64,000 bases of DNA, from positions 62,001 to 126,000 of the forward strand of contig NZ_JBEHWS010000002.1 in the NCBI RefSeq assembly GCF_040239565.1. The letters run 5' to 3'. A program made the position numbers and the translations under genes. The DNA is from Fulvimarina sp040239565 (GTDB lineage: Bacteria; Pseudomonadota; Alphaproteobacteria; Rhizobiales; Rhizobiaceae). Shown here piece by piece: positions 40,191 through 48,786 of this stretch; position 1 is the stretch's first letter; each line of letters begins with the position of its first letter. The notes beneath the pieces were generated by a model, which saw only the letters and a list, made by a program, of their open reading frames with translations, was not told where the DNA came from and did no database searches.

Positions 40191-41684
40191 GTGGCCGAGA
40201 ACAAGATCTTCGCCGGCCCGCGCATCCGCAGCATTCGCCATGGTCTCTCCCTGACGCAGACCGCGATGGCGGAGCAGCTCGGCATCTCGCCTTCCTATCT
40301 CAACCTGATCGAGCGCAATCAGCGGCCGCTGACAGTCCAGCTGCTGTTGAGGCTTTCCGAGACCTATAAGGTCGATCTCGGCGATCTTCGCGGATCGGAA
40401 GACAAGATCCTCGGCGAGTTGAAGGCGCTCTTTTCCGATCCACTGTTGAGCGGCGAAATCGCGGGCGATCAGGAGCTCGCCGAGATCGCGGAAGCAGCAC
40501 CAAATGCGGCCAAGGGCATTTTGAAGCTCTATCGCGCCTATCGCGAACAGCAGAGCCGCCTTACCGATCTCTCGACGCTGCTCGCCCAGGAAGGGCGCAC
40601 GACGAGCGTCGCCGCGACGCGGTTGCCGATCGACGAAGTGCACGAGATCTTCGAGAGCCGGCCGAACTTCTTTGCCGCAATCGACACGGCGGCCGAAGCG
40701 TTTCACGCGGAATTGCAGATCGATGCAGGCGAAGACGCGACGGCTGCGCTGAAGGCATGGCTGCGCAAGGAGCGCGACGTGACCGTGCGCGTGCTGCCCG
40801 TTCACCGGATGCCGAACTATCGCCGCCGCTTCGACCGGCATTCGCGGCGGCTGTTTCTCTCCGAGCGGCTTTCCCATGCCGATCGGCTGCGCGAGATCGC
40901 GCTTCAGGCCGTGACCCTGAAATTCGCCGACGTAATCGCGGCGGAGTGGAAGACATTCACCTTTTCCACCGACGAAGCCGGACGCCTCGCGCGGTTCGAA
41001 CTCCTGCGCTACGCCGCCCACGCGCTGCTGATGCCCTATGACGCCTTCCAGAAGACGGCGGCGAAGGAAGCCTACGACATCGACGTTCTCGCGGCGCGGT
41101 TTCAGGTGTCGTTCGAACAGGCGGCAAACCGGCTGACGACGCTGCAGCGGCAGGGCGCGCCCGGCCTGCCCTTCTTCATGCTGGAGATCGACAATGCCGG
41201 AAACCATTTCCGGCGCGCCGGCGCTCGGGGCTTTCCTGCCCAGCGCTTCGGCGGAGAATGCCCGAAGCTGCCCGTTCACGCCGCCTTTGCACAGCCCGGC
41301 CATATCATCGTCGAAGGCGCGGTTATGCCGGAAGGAGCGGAATTCCTTCTTCTGGCGCGAACGCTCGAAGGGCTCCAGACGGGATTCGAGGAACGGCCGC
41401 GGCGCACGGCGATCCTGATCGGCTGCGATATCGGCTACAAGGACGAGACCGTCTACGGCCGGCAGCTGGAAACCGGCAGAGCGCGGCTGGACAAGGCCCG
41501 TGCGGAACGCGAGCCGAGCGAGGGCGAGCGAACCGACAAGGAGCCGAGCCATCTCCTGAAGATCGGCCCCGCCTGCCGGCTCTGCGAACGCCAGGCCTGC
41601 CTCGCCCGCGCAGAGCCACCGCTGGCCCGTCCGTCCGGCTTCGACGAGATGGTGACCGGCCTCTCGGCCTTTGATTTTCAGTGA
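40191..41684 (+). CDS. XRE-family short-chain fatty acyl regulator (RamB/ScfR-like)
   Basis: A 497-residue transcription factor. The N-terminal helix-turn-helix IRSIRHGLSLTQTAMAEQL and ISPSYLNLIERNQRPLTVQ is a classic XRE domain. The middle resembles the IrrE/ImmA-like metallopeptidase fold, but the HExxH motif is not seen (REIALQAVTLKFADV stands in its place), so it is unlikely to cut proteins. The C-terminal DUF2083-type region ends with CRLCERQACLARAEPP, a four-cysteine-like cluster. Relatives regulate glyoxylate-cycle or propionyl/methylmalonyl-CoA genes in response to acyl-CoAs. The GTG start follows GAGGGGCTGAGCC. Confidence 0.88.
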   Translation: MAENKIFAGPRIRSIRHGLSLTQTAMAEQLGISPSYLNLIERNQRPLTVQLLLRLSETYKVDLGDLRGSEDKILGELKALFSDPLLSGEIAGDQELAEIAEAAPNAAKGILKLYRAYREQQSRLTDLSTLLAQEGRTTSVAATRLPIDEVHEIFESRPNFFAAIDTAAEAFHAELQIDAGEDATAALKAWLRKERDVTVRVLPVHRMPNYRRRFDRHSRRLFLSERLSHADRLREIALQAVTLKFADVIAAEWKTFTFSTDEAGRLARFELLRYAAHALLMPYDAFQKTAAKEAYDIDVLAARFQVSFEQAANRLTTLQRQGAPGLPFFMLEIDNAGNHFRRAGARGFPAQRFGGECPKLPVHAAFAQPGHIIVEGAVMPEGAEFLLLARTLEGLQTGFEERPRRTAILIGCDIGYKDETVYGRQLETGRARLDKARAEREPSEGERTDKEPSHLLKIGPACRLCERQACLARAEPPLARPSGFDEMVTGLSAFDFQ

Positions 41685-41809
41685 ACAATCCTCACATCGC
41701 AACTTGAACGACGGATTTTCCGTTTGACGACGATTCAATGACGGCCCGGAACGGCGGCATGTAAGCCTGCCGAACCTGCCGCCGGCAGCGCACGACACGA
41801 GTTGAGATC

Positions 41810-42604
41810 ATGAGCAAGACAGCGACCGACCAGAAGTTCAAGACGGAAGGCCTCGAGGACACGATGGGCGGTGGGGGTTTCGCCGCCCGCACAGTGCAGA
41901 GCCTCGTCGACAAGGCCGAAAAGCTCAATCTCAAGCATTCGGCCGTCGGAAATCCACCTGTCTTTCCGACCGATGCCTTCCCGTGGGCGCGCGAGGTGGA
42001 AGCCGAGTGGAAGCTGATCCGCGCTGAGCTCGACAAGCTTCTCGTGCGAAAGGGCGAATTGCCGGCCTTTCACGAAATTTCCTCGGAAGTCCGCTCGATC
42101 TCCTCCGACAGCGACTGGAAGACCTTTTTCCTGTGCGGCTACGGCATCAAGTCGGAAGAGGCGATCAAGCAGTGTCCTGAGACCTGGCGCATCCTCCAGA
42201 AGATCCCCGGCCTCAAATCAGCGATGTTCTCGATCTTCGAGCCCGGCAAGCACCTTCCGCCCCATCGCGGCCCCTATAACGGCGTCCTGCGCTTCCATCT
42301 CGGCCTGATCGTGCCCGACGAGCCGGACAAGGTCGGCATCCGCATCGACGACCAGACCTGTCATTGGGAAGAAGGCAAAGCACTGATCTTCGACGACGCT
42401 TACGAGCACGAGGCCTGGAACCATTCGGACGCGGTGCGCGTGGTGCTGTTCGTCGATTTCGAAAAGCCGCTGAACCAGCCGGCCAAGGCGACCAACAAGG
42501 CCATCCTCAACATGGCGATGTTCACGCCGTTCATCCGCGAGGGGTACAAGGCCCACAAGAAGTGGGAGAAGATGTTCTACGGCGAGGGCACGAAGCACCG
42601 GTGA
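41810..42604 (+). CDS. aspartyl/asparaginyl beta-hydroxylase family protein
   Basis: A 264-residue 2-oxoglutarate/Fe(II) dioxygenase of the AspH/LpxO type. Metal and cosubstrate residues are in HLPPHRGPYNGVLRFHLGL and FDDAYEHEAWNHSDAVRVV with the paired His, and the final Arg/Val strand. The N-terminus is soluble, without the membrane anchor of LpxO. Bacterial members hydroxylate lipid A acyl chains or protein side chains; the substrate here is not known. Confidence 0.9.
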   Translation: MSKTATDQKFKTEGLEDTMGGGGFAARTVQSLVDKAEKLNLKHSAVGNPPVFPTDAFPWAREVEAEWKLIRAELDKLLVRKGELPAFHEISSEVRSISSDSDWKTFFLCGYGIKSEEAIKQCPETWRILQKIPGLKSAMFSIFEPGKHLPPHRGPYNGVLRFHLGLIVPDEPDKVGIRIDDQTCHWEEGKALIFDDAYEHEAWNHSDAVRVVLFVDFEKPLNQPAKATNKAILNMAMFTPFIREGYKAHKKWEKMFYGEGTKHR

Positions 42605-42637
42605 CGGTGTGCCCAGGATGATAACAATCGCGAGCTC

Positions 42638-44467
42638 TCACCCGCCGGCCATCATCTCCAGTTCCAGCCATTCGTCCTCGGCCTTCGCCAGTGCAGCGCG
42701 GTCGGCGTCGATGGCTGAGGCGAGTTTGTTGAAGCGGTCGGGGTTCTTCGCGAAGAGGTTCGGGTCGCTCATCTCGCTTTCGGCCTTGGCGATCCGGGTC
42801 TCCAGCTTCTCGATTTCCTTCGGCAGGTTTTCGAGGGCGAATTTCTGCTTGTAGGAGAGCTTGTTTGAATTCGAAGCCGGCTTCGGAGTGGCCGAGGCAT
42901 TCGAGCTCCCACCCTTCTTCGGCGCGCCCTTCCCGCCGCCATCCGATTTCTGCGCCTTGGCCGCATCGCGCTTCTGGGCGAGCATGTCGGAATAACCGCC
43001 GGCATATTCGAGCCAGCGTCCATCACCCGCAATGGCATCGGCTGGATTGACGACACTCGTCACCGTGCGGTCGAGGAAGTCGCGGTCGTGGCTGACGAGG
43101 AGGACGGTGCCAGGATAGTTCGCGACGAGCTCCTCCAGAAGGTCCAGCGTCTCCATGTCGAGATCGTTGGTGGGCTCGTCGAGCACCAGAAGGTTGGCGG
43201 GCGTCGCCAGCGTCTTGGCGAGCAGTAGCCTTGCCCGCTCACCGCCGGAGAGATTGCCGACAGGCGTCCGCATCTGCTCGGGCTTGAAGAGAAAGTCCTT
43301 GAGATAGCCGGCCACGTGGCGTGGCTCGCCGTTGACCATCACCTGATCGCCGCGCCCGCCGGTGAGGGCATCGGTCACGCTCTCTTCGTCCTTCAGCGCC
43401 GCACGCTTCTGGTCGAGGAAGGCGAGATCGAGATTGGTGCCGAGCTTCACGCGGCCGGAATCCGGCTTGATCGCGCCGATCAGCATCTTGAGCAGGGTCG
43501 TCTTGCCTGCCCCGTTCGGGCCGACAAGGCCGAGCCGGTCGCCGCGCGCGATGCGGGTGGAGAAATCCTTGACCAGCGTGCGCTCGCCATAGGCCTTGGT
43601 GACGTCGATCGCCTCGATGACCAGCTTGCCGCTCTCACGCGTCTCGCCGGCGTTCATCACCACCTTGCCCTCGGCCCGCCGCGCATCCTTGCGGTCGCGG
43701 CGGAGCTGATGGAGACCTTCGAGCCGCCGCTGGTTGCGCGTGCGCCGCGCGGTGACGCCGTAGCGCAGCCAGTGCTCCTCGCGGACGATCTTGCGGTCGA
43801 GCTTCTGAAGGTCCCGCTCTTCCTCTTCGAGCAGCTTGTCGCGCCAGCCCTCGAAGCTCGCAAAGCCCTCGTCGAGCCGCTTGGCCGCGCCGCGATCGAG
43901 CCAGACGGTCGCCCGGGTCACGGTTTCGAGGAAGCGCCGGTCGTGGCTGATCGTGACGATCGCGCTCTTGATCTGGCCGAGTTCGCCCTCCAGCCATTCG
44001 ATGGTCGGAAGGTCGAGATGGTTGGTCGGCTCGTCGAGAAGGATGATGTCGGGCTCAGGTGCCAGCGTGCGGGCCAGCGCCGCGCGGCGGGCCTCGCCGC
44101 CGGACAAGTTCGCCGGCACCATGTCCTCTGTTATTCCGAGCGCCATCAGGCACATGTCGACCCGGTAAGGATCGTCCGCCGGGCCGAGGCCTGAGCGCAC
44201 ATAGTCGCCGACGGTCTCGAACGTGCCGAAATCGGGCTCTTGCGGCAGGTAGCGCAGGGTGGTTCCGGGCTTCAGAAACACCTCGCCGCCATCGGGCTCG
44301 ATCTGCCCGGCCGCGATCTTCAGAAGCGTCGACTTGCCGGAGCCGTTGCGGCCGACGAGCGCGATGCGGTCGCCCGGCAGAACATTGAGTTCGCAGCCGG
44401 TGAGGAGAGGCGTGCCGCCGAAGGTGAGGCGGACATCGTCGAGGCGAAGAAGCGGTGGTGGAGCCAT
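42638..44467 (-). CDS. uup: ABC-F family ATPase (Uup-like)
   Basis: A 609-residue protein with two ABC domains and no membrane part. Domain 1: Walker A LVGRNGSGKSTLLK, signature ANLSGGEARRAALARTL. Domain 2: GLVGPNGAGKTTLLK, signature VGNLSGGERARLLLAKTL, Walker B LLVLDEPTNDLD. The C-terminal coiled coil (about 540-609, EIEKLETRIAKAESEMSDP) is the Uup mark. Uup/ABC-F proteins work on ribosomes or DNA (Uup affects transposon excision and ribosome maturation). The paralogue assignment is moderate. I chose the start three codons inside the longest frame. Confidence 0.87.
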   Translation of the reverse strand: MAPPPLLRLDDVRLTFGGTPLLTGCELNVLPGDRIALVGRNGSGKSTLLKIAAGQIEPDGGEVFLKPGTTLRYLPQEPDFGTFETVGDYVRSGLGPADDPYRVDMCLMALGITEDMVPANLSGGEARRAALARTLAPEPDIILLDEPTNHLDLPTIEWLEGELGQIKSAIVTISHDRRFLETVTRATVWLDRGAAKRLDEGFASFEGWRDKLLEEEERDLQKLDRKIVREEHWLRYGVTARRTRNQRRLEGLHQLRRDRKDARRAEGKVVMNAGETRESGKLVIEAIDVTKAYGERTLVKDFSTRIARGDRLGLVGPNGAGKTTLLKMLIGAIKPDSGRVKLGTNLDLAFLDQKRAALKDEESVTDALTGGRGDQVMVNGEPRHVAGYLKDFLFKPEQMRTPVGNLSGGERARLLLAKTLATPANLLVLDEPTNDLDMETLDLLEELVANYPGTVLLVSHDRDFLDRTVTSVVNPADAIAGDGRWLEYAGGYSDMLAQKRDAAKAQKSDGGGKGAPKKGGSSNASATPKPASNSNKLSYKQKFALENLPKEIEKLETRIAKAESEMSDPNLFAKNPDRFNKLASAIDADRAALAKAEDEWLELEMMAGG

Positions 44468-44574
44468 GGCGCCCATTTAGACGAATGCAGACGCCTTCGT
44501 AAGACCGGGAGCGATGCGATTTTGGATTGATTGGAGAGCAGGCCGTATGCGGGCGCGCCGAGTTCGTTACAACA

Positions 44575-44588
44575 CATGTTGCAACATG
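44575..44588. promoter_or_regulatory. 14-bp perfect palindrome, likely TA operator
   Basis: CATGTTGCAACATG is a perfect palindrome 45 bases before the antitoxin start, close to a possible promoter. AbrB-type antitoxins bind such palindromes to repress their own operon. Confidence 0.6.
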
Positions 44589-44632
44589 GCACGAGCAGCG
44601 ATATACTCACCGTTAAACTACGGAGACATCCC

Positions 44633-44863
44633 ATGAACGTCACCATCCGAAAGATCGGCAATTCCGAGGGGATCATCATCCCGAAGGAGATGCTGCATCG
44701 ACAAGGGCTCGAAGCAGGTGACCACCTCACGATCGTCGAAGATGGCGACAATCTTGTCCTAAAACGCGGACCAGAGGATCGCGAGGCCTTCCAGCGCAAG
44801 CTCGAGATCGCACGCGAGCGCATGAAAAAGTACGAGGTCGCGCTTCGCGAACTTGCGAAGTGA
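44633..44863 (+). CDS. AbrB/MazE-type antitoxin
   Basis: A 76-residue protein with the SpoVT-AbrB swapped-hairpin DNA-binding domain: MNVTIRKIGNSEGIIIPK, EMLHRQGLEAGDHLTI and VEDGDNLVLKRGPED. The rest is an acidic/basic helix likely to wrap the toxin. The start is set by the family N-terminus. It is followed by the Doc toxin gene with one base between stop and start. AbrB-Doc pairs are known but less common than Phd-Doc. Confidence 0.9.
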   Translation: MNVTIRKIGNSEGIIIPKEMLHRQGLEAGDHLTIVEDGDNLVLKRGPEDREAFQRKLEIARERMKKYEVALRELAK

Positions 44864-44864
44864 C

Positions 44865-45251
44865 ATGATCGAATTTCACGACCGCGCCTTCATTGAAGTG
44901 GTGCACGCCGAGCAGTTGAGATTGCACGGCGGCGCTGCCGGGTTGCGCGACGAGGGCATGCTCGAGAGCGCCTTGATGCGCGCTGAGCAGAAGTATCACT
45001 ACGGTGAAAACGATCTTTTCGTCCTCGCCGCCGCCCACCTCTTCGGCATCGCAAAGAACCACCCATTCGTGGACGGCAATAAGCGAACGGCGTTCGTCGC
45101 CGCAGACCTGTTCCTGTACCTCAATGGCTGGTCGATCGAAGCCGACCAGTTCGACATCATCGCCTTCGTCCTCGGCGTCGCGGCAGGCGAGATCGACGAA
45201 GAGGGAACTGTACGGTTCCTGCGCGATCATACGGAGCCTGTCGCGGGCTGA
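44865..45251 (+). CDS. doc: Doc-type Fic toxin
   Basis: A 128-residue Fic-fold toxin. The active-site motif is FGIAKNHPFVDGNKRTAF (HPFVDGNKR, matching the Doc HxFxDANKR). The N-terminal FIEVVHAEQLRLHGG and the region GLRDEGMLESALMRAEQ are also family-typical. Doc phosphorylates elongation factor EF-Tu, stopping translation. It is coupled to the AbrB-like antitoxin upstream. Alternative starts are upstream and in frame, but the ATG just after the antitoxin stop fits best. Confidence 0.92.
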   Translation: MIEFHDRAFIEVVHAEQLRLHGGAAGLRDEGMLESALMRAEQKYHYGENDLFVLAAAHLFGIAKNHPFVDGNKRTAFVAADLFLYLNGWSIEADQFDIIAFVLGVAAGEIDEEGTVRFLRDHTEPVAG

Positions 45252-45514
45252 GACTGGAAAGACTCGCGGGCTTACCCCTCCGCTCCGAGAGAGATTGATT
45301 ATTTCGAGCCGGCGGCAGGCAGGTATGAAGCCGCCCGACCGTGAAGTCGCGGTCCGACCTCATCCGATCACGTCTGTGTGCATGGTAATCGGACTTTCGA
45401 CGCCTTGCGGTCGTCCGTCCGGTTGCGCAAGCTGAGCGCGCGTGAGCGTCGGCGATTGGGAGAACGCCGTTTCGCGCAAAGAAACTTAGAGAACGCGAAT
45501 ACGGGAGGAACATC

Positions 45515-47341
45515 ATGAGCGACACACTCGAAAGACCGAAGACCGACCAGAAAAGCGAAATCCGCAAGAAGACCGAAGCCTGGTTCGCCGATTTCGAAAA
45601 GGCGCTGGCCGCAGGCAATGCGGAGGCCGCCGCGAACATGTTCGCGGCCACCAGCTTCTGGCGCGACCTCGTCACCTTCACCTGGAACATCAAGACGGTG
45701 GAGAACCCAACCGGCGTGAAAGACATGCTGTCGGCAACCCTCGACCGGGTGCGGCCGAAGAACTTCCAGCTTTCCGACGAGCCGACCGAGGACGGCGGCG
45801 TCACCACCGCATGGTTCACTTTCGAGACCGATATCGCGCGCGGCGAGGGCCTTGCCCGGCTTCAGGACGGCAAGGCCTGGACATTCCTCACCGCCATGAC
45901 CGAACTTAAGGGCCACGAGGAAAACCGCGGCAAGGAACGGCCGCTCGGTGCCGTCCACGGGCACGACACCGACAAGCTCAATCTTCGCCAGCGCATCGAC
46001 CACGAGAAGGAGACGCTCGGCTACGAGACCCAGCCCCATGTGGTGATCGTCGGCGGCGGCCAGGGCGGCATCGCGCTCGGCGCGCGGCTTCGCCAGCTGG
46101 GCGTTCCGACCATCATCCTCGAACGCCGCGAGCGGCCGGGCGATTCCTGGCGCAACCGCTACAAGTCTCTCTGCCTGCACGATCCGGTCTGGTACGACCA
46201 CCTGCCCTATCTGAAATTCCCGGAGAACTGGCCCGTCTTCGCGCCGAAGGACAAGATCGGCGACTGGCTGGAATTCTACACGAAGATCATGGAGCTCAAT
46301 TACTGGGAGAAGTCGGAAGCGACTTCGGCCCATTACGACGAGGCCAAGGGCGAGTGGGTCGTCGAGGTCACCCGCGACGGCGAAAAGGTGACGCTGCGCC
46401 CGAAGGAGCTGGTCTTCGCCACCGGCATGAGCGGCAAGGCGAACATGCCGAAGCTTCCAGGGCAGGACACATTCAAGGGTGAGATCCAGCACTCCTCCCA
46501 GCATCCGGGACCGGACGCCTACAAGGACAAAAAGGTCGTTGTCGTCGGCTCGAACAATTCGTCCTTCGACATCTGCAGCGCGCTCTACGAGGCAGGTGCG
46601 GACGTCACTATGGTGCAGCGGTCGTCGACCCACATCATCCAGTCCGACAAGCTGATGGAGCACGGGCTCGGCGACCTCTATTCGGAGCGCGCGGTCGAGA
46701 GCGGCGTCGATACGCACACGGCGGACATGATCTTCGCGTCCCTGCCCTACCGCATCCTCCACGAGTTCCAGAAGCCGGTCTATGACAAGGTGAAAGAGCT
46801 CGACAAGGAGTTCTACGACGGGCTCGAAAAGGCAGGCTTCAAGCTCGATTGGGGCGATGACGGCTCCGGCCTCTTCATGAAGTATCTGCGCCGGGGCTCC
46901 GGCTACTACATCGATATCGGCGCGGCCCAGCTGATCATCGACGGCAAGGTGAAGCTCGCCTCGGGCCAGGTGAAGGAATTCACCGAGACCGGCATCAAGC
47001 TGGAAGACGGCACCGAGCTGCCGGCCGATCTCGTGGTCTTCGCCACCGGCTACGGCTCGATGAACGGCTGGGTGGAAGACTTGATCGACCGCGAGACCGC
47101 GCTGAAGATCGGCAAGGTCTGGGGCCTCGGCTCCGACACCACCAAGGACCCTGGCCCCTGGGAGGGCGAACAGCGCAACATGTGGAAGCCGACGCAGGTG
47201 GAACATCTGTGGATGCACGGCGGCAATCTCCACCAGTCGCGCCACTACTCGCTCTATCTCGCGCTCCAGCTGAAGGCCCGCTACGAGGGCATCCCGACGC
47301 CGGTCTACGGCCTGCAGGAGGTGCATCACGCGGGAATTTGA
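45515..47341 (+). CDS. flavin-containing monooxygenase with N-terminal NTF2-like domain
   Basis: A 608-residue protein. The first ~150 residues resemble an NTF2/SnoaL-like domain (KTEAWFADFEKALAAGNAEA, ATSFWRDLVTFTWNIKTVE). From about 170 it is a flavoprotein monooxygenase: FAD motif HVVIVGGGQGGIALGARL, the NADPH motif KKVVVVGSNNSSFDICSAL, and the FATGYGSMNGW segment. Such two-part proteins (also called CzcO or YUCCA-like) are common in actinobacteria and proteobacteria and oxidise ketones, amines or sulfur compounds. The substrate is unknown. The RBS is strong (GGGAGGAA). Confidence 0.88.
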   Translation: MSDTLERPKTDQKSEIRKKTEAWFADFEKALAAGNAEAAANMFAATSFWRDLVTFTWNIKTVENPTGVKDMLSATLDRVRPKNFQLSDEPTEDGGVTTAWFTFETDIARGEGLARLQDGKAWTFLTAMTELKGHEENRGKERPLGAVHGHDTDKLNLRQRIDHEKETLGYETQPHVVIVGGGQGGIALGARLRQLGVPTIILERRERPGDSWRNRYKSLCLHDPVWYDHLPYLKFPENWPVFAPKDKIGDWLEFYTKIMELNYWEKSEATSAHYDEAKGEWVVEVTRDGEKVTLRPKELVFATGMSGKANMPKLPGQDTFKGEIQHSSQHPGPDAYKDKKVVVVGSNNSSFDICSALYEAGADVTMVQRSSTHIIQSDKLMEHGLGDLYSERAVESGVDTHTADMIFASLPYRILHEFQKPVYDKVKELDKEFYDGLEKAGFKLDWGDDGSGLFMKYLRRGSGYYIDIGAAQLIIDGKVKLASGQVKEFTETGIKLEDGTELPADLVVFATGYGSMNGWVEDLIDRETALKIGKVWGLGSDTTKDPGPWEGEQRNMWKPTQVEHLWMHGGNLHQSRHYSLYLALQLKARYEGIPTPVYGLQEVHHAGI

Positions 47342-47370
47342 AGCTGCGCTGCAGCGCGGACGAATTCGCG

Positions 47371-47403
47371 GAAAGGGCTGGTCTTCGGATCGGCCCTTCT
47401 TTG
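47371..47403 (+). terminator. intrinsic terminator after the monooxygenase gene
   Basis: AAGGGC stem (47373 on) with GCCCTT, loop of about 13 bases including GTCTTCGGAT, then CTTTG. It lies 30 bases past the monooxygenase stop codon. Confidence 0.7.
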
Positions 47404-47701
47404 TGTCTGGCATCCGAAAGGCGTCACACCGAAAAGTTCCCTTTACTTTGCCAGCGCAAATAATTTTTTATTCAGCACTTTGGGCGGGACAATCTTCGAT
47501 AAAATACGACAAGAGAAAATACGATGGATCGCGGTGTCTCACTCACTTTATTGACCTTATTCAAAAGAATCTTGCAGCCGGACGGGATCACATCACACGT
47601 TACGGCGTTTTAATTTCCGAAATCACCGACGACCCGACCGAAGCAGGAAATAGCGCGGTCCCGCGCCGATGATGAAAACCGATCTCGAAAGGACCATGAG
47701 T
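47404..47701. other. AT-rich promoter region of the DUF1328 gene
   Basis: About 300 bases with lower GC than the neighbours. No gene is supported. DUF1328 genes are often under general-stress control in alphaproteobacteria, but I see no confident EcfG-type promoter here. Confidence 0.35.
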
Positions 47702-47869
47702 ATGTTTGGTTGGGCAATTCTGTTTCTCGTCGTCGCGCTCGTCGCGGCAGTTCTCGGCTTCGGCGGCATTGCTGGCACGGCAGTCGGCATCGCGAAGATC
47801 ATCGCCGTCGTCGCGATCGTTCTCTTCGTGATTTCGCTGTTCATGGGCCGTCGCGGGCGCTCGCTCTGA
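47702..47869 (+). CDS. DUF1328 (YtjA/UPF0391) small membrane protein
   Basis: A 55-residue inner-membrane protein with two hydrophobic helices: MFGWAILFLVVALVAAVLG and IAKIIAVVAIVLFVISLFM, joined by GFGGIAGTAVG. The basic end GRRGRSL stays in the cytoplasm. I chose the ATG at 47702, not the one six bases upstream, because it has the right distance from AAAGGA. Function unknown; members respond to osmotic or envelope stress. Confidence 0.9.
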   Translation: MFGWAILFLVVALVAAVLGFGGIAGTAVGIAKIIAVVAIVLFVISLFMGRRGRSL

Positions 47870-47895
47870 CGGGCACTTAGACAAGTGGAATAATC

Positions 47896-47922
47896 AATAC
47901 GGCGCCAACCCGGCGCCGTATT
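47896..47922. terminator. bidirectional terminator between DUF1328 gene and phnE
   Basis: A perfect 11-bp stem AATACGGCGCC / GGCGCCGTATT with a five-base loop, between two convergent genes. The A/T ends of the stem give U-runs in both directions. Confidence 0.65.
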
Positions 47923-47964
47923 ATCTAGCTTTAGTATCGCCTATCCCAGTCGTCTCGCGCCCAA

Positions 47965-48786
47965 TCAAATGATCGCGCGGCGCACCTTGGATGAGACCCA
48001 CTCGCTGACGATCACGGTGCCGAGGATCATGATAAGGATCGTCGCCACTTGGCTCCAGGCCAGCGTGTTGAGCGAAGCCTGCAATTTCAGTCCGATACCG
48101 CCCGCGCCGACAAGGCCGAGAATGGTGCTCTCGCGGATATTGATGTCCCAGCGAAAGATCGAGATGCTCCAGAAGGCGGGCATGATCTGCGGGACGATGC
48201 CGTAGGTGAGTACCTGCGCGCCGCTGGCGCCGGTGGCCGTCACCGCCTCCACCTGACGTTCATCGATCTCTTCGATCGCCTCGTAGAGCAGTTTTCCGAT
48301 AAATCCGATCGAACGAAGCGCGATGGCGACGATGCCGGCGAGCAGTCCCGGACCGATGATCGCCACCAACAAAAGCGCCCAGATCAGCGCATTGATCGAC
48401 CGGGACGCGACGATGATGAAGAGGGCGATGGGCCTCAGGATCGTCGCTGAAGGCGTGGTGTTGCGGGCGGCGAGAAAGGCGACCGGCACGGCCATGATGA
48501 CGCCGCCGACCGTTCCGAGCGTTGCGATGTTGATCGTGTCCCAGAGCGGCATAAGCAGTTCTGGAATGTAGGAAACACTCGGCGGGAACATGCGCGAGCC
48601 GATATCCGCCGCCTGACGCGGCGCGTCGGTGACGAAATACCAGATCGTGTCCGCCGTCATGATCTGCCAGCACCAGATGAACAGCGCGACGAGCGCCACC
48701 CAGCCGACCCACCTGACAAGCCGACTTTTCGGCGTGCGGTAGGTCCAGGTGTCGGAATAGTGCTGGATCTCGCTGAATTCGCTCAC
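47965..48786 (-). CDS. phnE: phosphonate ABC transporter permease (second PhnE)
   Basis: A 273-residue inner-membrane permease. Several membrane helices are visible (WVGWVALVALFIWCWQI, TVGGVIMAVPVAFLAARNT). The EAA-type loop for the ATPase is near ATGASGAQVLTYGIVPQI, ending STILGLVGAGGIGLKLQ. It forms the channel with the first PhnE. The start overlaps the preceding gene's stop by four bases (ATGA), so it is the last gene of a coupled phnDCEE set. It is longer at the N-terminus than many PhnE proteins. Confidence 0.93.
   Translation of the reverse strand: MSEFSEIQHYSDTWTYRTPKSRLVRWVGWVALVALFIWCWQIMTADTIWYFVTDAPRQAADIGSRMFPPSVSYIPELLMPLWDTINIATLGTVGGVIMAVPVAFLAARNTTPSATILRPIALFIIVASRSINALIWALLLVAIIGPGLLAGIVAIALRSIGFIGKLLYEAIEEIDERQVEAVTATGASGAQVLTYGIVPQIMPAFWSISIFRWDINIRESTILGLVGAGGIGLKLQASLNTLAWSQVATILIMILGTVIVSEWVSSKVRRAII

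Noticed and set aside
45368..47413. 681-codon minus-strand frame opposite the monooxygenase
   Set aside because: Shadow frame; the plus strand has RBS, FAD and NADPH motifs.
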